The position numbers and the translations under genes were made by a program. A stretch of 64,000 bases of DNA from DTU024 sp964518875 (GTDB lineage Bacteria > Bacillota > Clostridia > Christensenellales > Aristaeellaceae), in NCBI GenBank assembly GCA_964518875.1, contig CAZFHI010000003.1:75782-139781 (forward strand). Direction: 5' to 3'. This document shows, in pieces, positions 61,701-64,000 of this stretch. A model generated the notes under the pieces. It saw only the letters and a program-made list of their open reading frames with translations, did not search any database and had not been told where the DNA came from. Positions within the stretch are counted from its first letter, which is position 1. Every line of letters starts with the position of its first letter.

Positions 61701-61791
61701 CAAAAGACAGCTTTTCGACAAGCTTGTAACCCCCGGGGAGCTTATGCCTGAAAAGCTTTCCGACAAAGATATACTTGATCTTTTTAGCTGA
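58720..61791 (+). CDS. SNF2-family DNA-dependent ATPase
   Basis: This 1023-residue protein is a bacterial Swi2/Snf2 translocase. A large N-terminal part (1-560) starts with a SWIM-like region and continues with an SNF2-associated domain. Helicase motifs follow: DEMGLGKTLQA near residue 590, DEAQYI near 690, LSGTPMENN near 718, a YLDGSTPSKER helicase-C start and QAIDRAHRLGQ near 970. The SWIM region has lost its CxC and CxH ligands. The start is TTG behind GGAGG. The role, perhaps transcription or repair, is not defined. Confidence 0.92.
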   Translation: MTLDDIKQRAGDDEWRRGVRLYSRNRAEKLRAFKSFCEYKVEDANLHLVKVMANGHIITDGENQFNAYTVATLLQASKDGVLKQLILAGRSLASDSLFESAAMPLSAADDVKLEITIGISSSAPATISFRTGISRLYAVRDIEKFVNHVMRSKTMIFGKQFTYDPKNADYSIKHKQLLQIISLYVNTMRDAGKPINANSARYLPLTEELSPLVFSCLESMPFHCSISENMQHGIETVPLPTVFNVSGNDQAISIAAVLPNDVQLLSRNGAYVFFDGKVQKLREQDRKLFITLYSNRSGGKATFNFKKSKIPRVMGELLPSLMRSAPVRFDERLNKTVIRVPFRSKIFLDKDGASITAKVNFQYGDINIDPFIINDGAPALLLRDSSGEKSVMDALASSGFKVRKGHAFIDKSDDIWQFLTEGVSRLSDVSQVFLSNDFKKLSIKKPKFSAYLKTNRNSLQLEMLDDGAPVEELIPLLEAIMLRRNYFRYKDGTMVSLEGVENWQELAEAYLDADELSTDEPQVNAYRAAYFNTLIKEKGLPVKFDKETIKRAAVRTEEAISPIDGLYTYQKRGFEWLVSLWKLNMGGILADEMGLGKTLQALAAISFVQKNSNPLKPSIVVAPTSLLFNWQSEANKFTPNLSTVVLSGTRSKRAEIIAGFDKNMPDIIITSYPIMRRETDKIKNISFSYAVLDEAQYIKDPSSITARSVKQINADCRVALSGTPMENNVGELWSLFDYVLPGYLPNYREFLRRYDEGKDAQDLRKRIRPFLMRRLKKDVMSELPPKIERTCFAGMESSQQKIYQAVLMQKRETMQELYDRRALLKNGGEVLAAITELRQICCHPNLVLPNFQGESGKLNMLMDLLPSLLENGHKVLLFSQFTKMLAIIKNKLAFLGIEYMYLDGSTPSKERLEMAENFNTGSCQLFLISLRAGGTGLNLTGADTVIHFDPWWNPTTEDQAIDRAHRLGQDKTVQVLRLVTKNSIEEKVIALGESKRQLFDKLVTPGELMPEKLSDKDILDLFS

Positions 61792-61809
61792 AATTATGCT
61801 TTTATATGT

Positions 61810-61838
61810 TTGACAGTTTATCAGCACTTTGCTATAAT
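61810..61838 (+). promoter_or_regulatory. Consensus promoter of the second degV gene
   Basis: TTGACA, exactly 17 bp and TATAAT form a perfect sigma-A consensus 38 bp before the start codon. It should be strong and also drive recO. Confidence 0.85.
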
Positions 61839-61876
61839 TTTGCGGTATGAATTCTCACCATGAAAGGAGATTTGTT

Positions 61877-62758
61877 ATGCCAAAGCCTTTTTGGATAGTC
61901 GCTGACGTAGGATGCGACCTTCCCGCCACATACGTGGAAAAACAAGACAGACTTCTTATTATGTCCATGCCATATCAATGCGGCGAGAAGGAATTTATAT
62001 ATAAAGTCGGCGACGAATTAAAAATGCACCCATTTTATGAAAGCCTTGAAGACGGCGCCGTTTATACGACAGCTCAAATTAATATAGATACATACTATAA
62101 TACGTTTAAAAATATAGTGGAAAAAGGCGAGGGACTTATATGTATCCCTATGTCAAGCGGAATATCCGGCTCTATAAATAACGCCATAATGGCAAAAGAA
62201 AAAATAAAGAAGAATTACCCTGACACGGAAATAGCAGTATGCGATTCAAAATGCGCTTCCCTTGGCTACGGGCTTCTTATACATCACCTTATTGAAGAAC
62301 GCAAAAAAGGAATAAGTGTAAAAGAAGCAGAAGAATTTGTTAATAAAACAGCGCTGCATGTCCTGCACTGGTTCACAGTGGATAATTTGAAATGCCTTTA
62401 CCGCGGAGGACGCATAAGCAAAAGCTCCGCCTACTTGGGCAGCATGCTGCGAATAAAGCCCGTGTTAAACATAAACGACGGCGGCTTTCTCACGCCGCAG
62501 GAAAACGTTCAGGGCAGAAAACGCTCTATAAAAACATTGGCCAAAAGAACAGAAGAATTCATAGATAGAAGGATAGTAAATCAGCCCATATTTATAAGCC
62601 ACGCCGACTGCGAAAAAGACGCGCTGCTGCTTAAATCCTATTTGCAAAAAACTCTTCCGAGTATAAAAGATTATCTTATATCTCCGCTTGGGGCAATTAT
62701 AGGCGCGCACAGCGGCCCTGGGACGCTTGCTATCTTCTGCCTGGGCTACCATCGGTAA
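61877..62758 (+). CDS. DegV-family protein, second copy
   Basis: This 293-residue DegV protein has VADVGCDLPATYV at the start, MSSGISGSINNA and the late GAIIGAHSGPGTLA. It is a diverged paralogue of the gene at 56097. Bacteria often keep several DegV/FakB proteins with different fatty-acid preference. The chosen ATG follows AAAGGAG; an in-frame ATG ten codons earlier lacks one. It is one base from recO. Confidence 0.9.
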   Translation: MPKPFWIVADVGCDLPATYVEKQDRLLIMSMPYQCGEKEFIYKVGDELKMHPFYESLEDGAVYTTAQINIDTYYNTFKNIVEKGEGLICIPMSSGISGSINNAIMAKEKIKKNYPDTEIAVCDSKCASLGYGLLIHHLIEERKKGISVKEAEEFVNKTALHVLHWFTVDNLKCLYRGGRISKSSAYLGSMLRIKPVLNINDGGFLTPQENVQGRKRSIKTLAKRTEEFIDRRIVNQPIFISHADCEKDALLLKSYLQKTLPSIKDYLISPLGAIIGAHSGPGTLAIFCLGYHR

Positions 62759-62759
62759 T

Positions 62760-63485
62760 ATGCCCTATGAAACACTCGAAGGCATAGTTCTACGAAGAAG
62801 CAATTACCGCGATAACGACCGCATTATTACTTTGCTTACTCCAAACAAAGGCCGTGTAGATGCAAACGCGCGCGGCAGCAGAAAGCTTAGAAGCCCTCTT
62901 TTATCTGCGGTGGAGCCTGGCGTTTACGGAGAATATGTTCTGTACCGCGGCAAAGGAAACACAATAGTTCATTCATTTACATTAAAAGACAGCTTTTTTG
63001 ACCTGCGAAAAGACTTTGAGCTTTTCAGCCACGCGGCGGTTGTGCTTTCATCGTGTTTATACGCCGCTAAGCCTGAGCAGGAAACCGCAAATCTTTTTAT
63101 TTTAAGCCTGCGTACTTTAAGCAGGCTTTGTTATTTGGATATTGCTCCGGAGCTTACCACAAGCGCTTTTTTGCTGCATTTTTCTTCAATAGAAGGGTTT
63201 AAGCCGCGCCTTAATCACTGCAGCATATGCCAAAGAAAGCTCAGCGTTGATGAACGCACCTGGCTTGATAAGGACAGCGGCGGGCTTATATGCGCGCAGT
63301 GTCTCAAGGGCAGACGTCTGCCCTTTATCTCCCCCGCGCAGGCTTCATGGCTCAGACATGTGCTTAAAAATGGCGTTGAAAAAAGCGAAGTTATAGAAAA
63401 CCCTCCGCTTAACGCGCTTAAAGCTTTTGTGGAATATTATTTAGATAAAACTTTGCCAGACATAGGAAATAAAAATATTTATTGA
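62760..63485 (+). CDS. recO: DNA repair protein RecO
   Basis: This 241-residue protein helps load RecA by binding SSB-covered DNA with RecR. The N-terminal OB fold (GIVLRRSNYRDNDRIITLLT) and the zinc site CSICQRK with CAQC mark it clearly. Its length is normal. The ATG lies one base after the degV stop, so the two are co-transcribed. Confidence 0.94.
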   Translation: MPYETLEGIVLRRSNYRDNDRIITLLTPNKGRVDANARGSRKLRSPLLSAVEPGVYGEYVLYRGKGNTIVHSFTLKDSFFDLRKDFELFSHAAVVLSSCLYAAKPEQETANLFILSLRTLSRLCYLDIAPELTTSAFLLHFSSIEGFKPRLNHCSICQRKLSVDERTWLDKDSGGLICAQCLKGRRLPFISPAQASWLRHVLKNGVEKSEVIENPPLNALKAFVEYYLDKTLPDIGNKNIY

Positions 63486-63590
63486 ACATCGCAAAAGCTT
63501 TCCATCTTAATTCATAAATAAAACTCTGCATATATTAAGCATGGTAAAAAGCATTTACGCATTATGCAGACAATGCTGCAAAAAGACATA

Positions 63591-63620
63591 AAAACACCGC
63601 CCGGCGGGCGGTGTTTTTTT
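63591..63620. terminator. Bidirectional terminator between recO and the lipoprotein gene
   Basis: CACCGCCC / GGGCGGTG with a 3-nt loop is flanked by A4 and T7, so it can stop transcription from both convergent genes. Confidence 0.88.
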
Positions 63621-63627
63621 CGTATTA

Positions 63628-63846
63628 TTAGTTTTTGCTATCTTTTTCAGGAGCGTCTGTAACTTCCGCTTCGTTTTCTGCTGCTGCATCTTCTGCAGGT
63701 GCGTCAGTTGCATCTTCAGCAGGTGCGTCAGTTGCTGCTTCTGTTACTTCAGGTGTTGCTGTTGCCTTTGGTTCGTTATTCTGGCAGGCAGTCATGGCAA
63801 ACGCCATAGCAACTATTAACAAAAGTACTCCAAGTTTTTTCATCAT
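63628..63846 (-). CDS. Small Ala/Glu/Asp-rich lipoprotein
   Basis: This roughly 72-residue protein has a lipoprotein signal with lipobox MTAC near residue 18. The mature part is only a low-complexity acidic tail with a duplicated ATDAPAED unit, encoded by two nearly identical 24-bp tandem repeats (63687-63734). No folded domain is expected. The first ATG after AGAGAGG is used. The strong promoter suggests high expression. Its function is unknown. Confidence 0.75.
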   Translation of the reverse strand: MMKKLGVLLLIVAMAFAMTACQNNEPKATATPEVTEAATDAPAEDATDAPAEDAAAENEAEVTDAPEKDSKN

Positions 63847-63868
63847 TTCGTACACCTCTCTTTTAGTC

Positions 63869-63882
63869 TGTCGGCAAACCGA
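63869..63882 (-). other. Small hairpin in the lipoprotein leader
   Basis: GTCGG / CCGAC closes a TTTG loop in the 5' UTR of the lipoprotein gene. It probably stabilises the mRNA. Confidence 0.35.
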
Positions 63883-63890
63883 CTTTGGGG

Positions 63891-63919
63891 ATTATATCAT
63901 TATAAGGCTTTAGTGTCAA
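63891..63919 (-). promoter_or_regulatory. Consensus promoter of the lipoprotein gene
   Basis: The minus strand reads TTGACA, exactly 17 bp, TATAAT. The -35 is one arm of a TGTCAAATTGACA palindrome (63914-63926), so a bound dimer could block it. The remaining bases to the window end show no gene. Confidence 0.8.
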
Positions 63920-64000
63920 ATTGACATTATGCCCCAAAATGCATCAGTTGTAGCTTTACAATAGATGTGAGACTTAAAGCTGAGAAAAAAGCGATCGAGT

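Noticed and set aside
63921..63950. Rightward promoter from the plus-strand TTGACA at 63921
   Set aside because: No -10-like hexamer occurs 16-18 bp downstream.

Overview
The window looks like chromosomal DNA of a strictly anaerobic, low-to-medium GC Bacillota, most likely class Clostridia. Supporting signs are an O2-sensitive [FeFe] hydrogenase system, an anaerobic (radical SAM) sulfatase-maturating enzyme, GerMN-domain proteins, an IspH-S1 fusion protein, strong AGGAGG ribosome binding sites and many TTG/GTG starts. A Christensenellales-like gut anaerobe would fit, but genus cannot be settled from the sequence alone. No tRNA, rRNA, CRISPR array, prophage, transposase or integrase was seen.

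Layout. 0.2-4.8 kb (minus strand): rpsF-ssb-rpsR with a structured leader, then a VOC protein, pyk and purB. 4.8-10.3 kb is accessory: a promoter with repeated operator-like motifs, an 18-codon signal-peptide stub, a Cys-type sulfatase, a GntR/LacI-type regulator, the sulfatase-maturating enzyme, an FRG-domain gene with its own promoter, and the decayed C-terminus of a sugar-binding lipoprotein. 10.3-17.3 kb (plus): a YitT protein, dnaX with an in-phase slippery heptamer, and an envelope cluster of a membrane protein, a DUF6062 protein and two GerMN proteins. 17.5-18.0 kb holds 107-bp tandem repeats that run into the 3' end of a sensor kinase gene. 18-23.2 kb (minus): a two-component system and a P-type ATPase behind a yybP-ykoY-type (Mn2+) riboswitch. 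23.2-26.3 kb: a small CRP/FNR-family regulon (DUF438, DUF488, regulator, DUF1858) sharing an identical operator.

26.5-38.5 kb (plus): a secreted seven-repeat peptidoglycan-binding protein, cmk, plsC, ispH-S1, murC, lepA and a zinc-ribbon membrane protein. 38.6-46.0 kb (minus): one cell-wall run of a MurQ-like SIS protein, DUF1846, a GNAT protein, an alpha/beta hydrolase, a membrane-anchored MurF and Ddl. 46.2-47.7 kb: tandem esterases. 47.7-55.9 kb (minus): a ten-gene hydrogenase run in which a sensory [FeFe] hydrogenase, two DRTGG-type proteins, two GHKL ATPases and a PHP phosphoesterase precede and interleave with the NADH-linked hydrogenase genes hndA, B, C, D. 56.1-63.8 kb: two DegV proteins, a pyridoxine-kinase-like protein, a ZIP transporter, an SNF2 ATPase, recO and a small lipoprotein.

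The parts most worth a second look are the sensory hydrogenase module, the split solute-binding-protein remnants around the sulfatase island, the FNR-type regulon with operators at -41.5, and the riboswitch-controlled ATPase.
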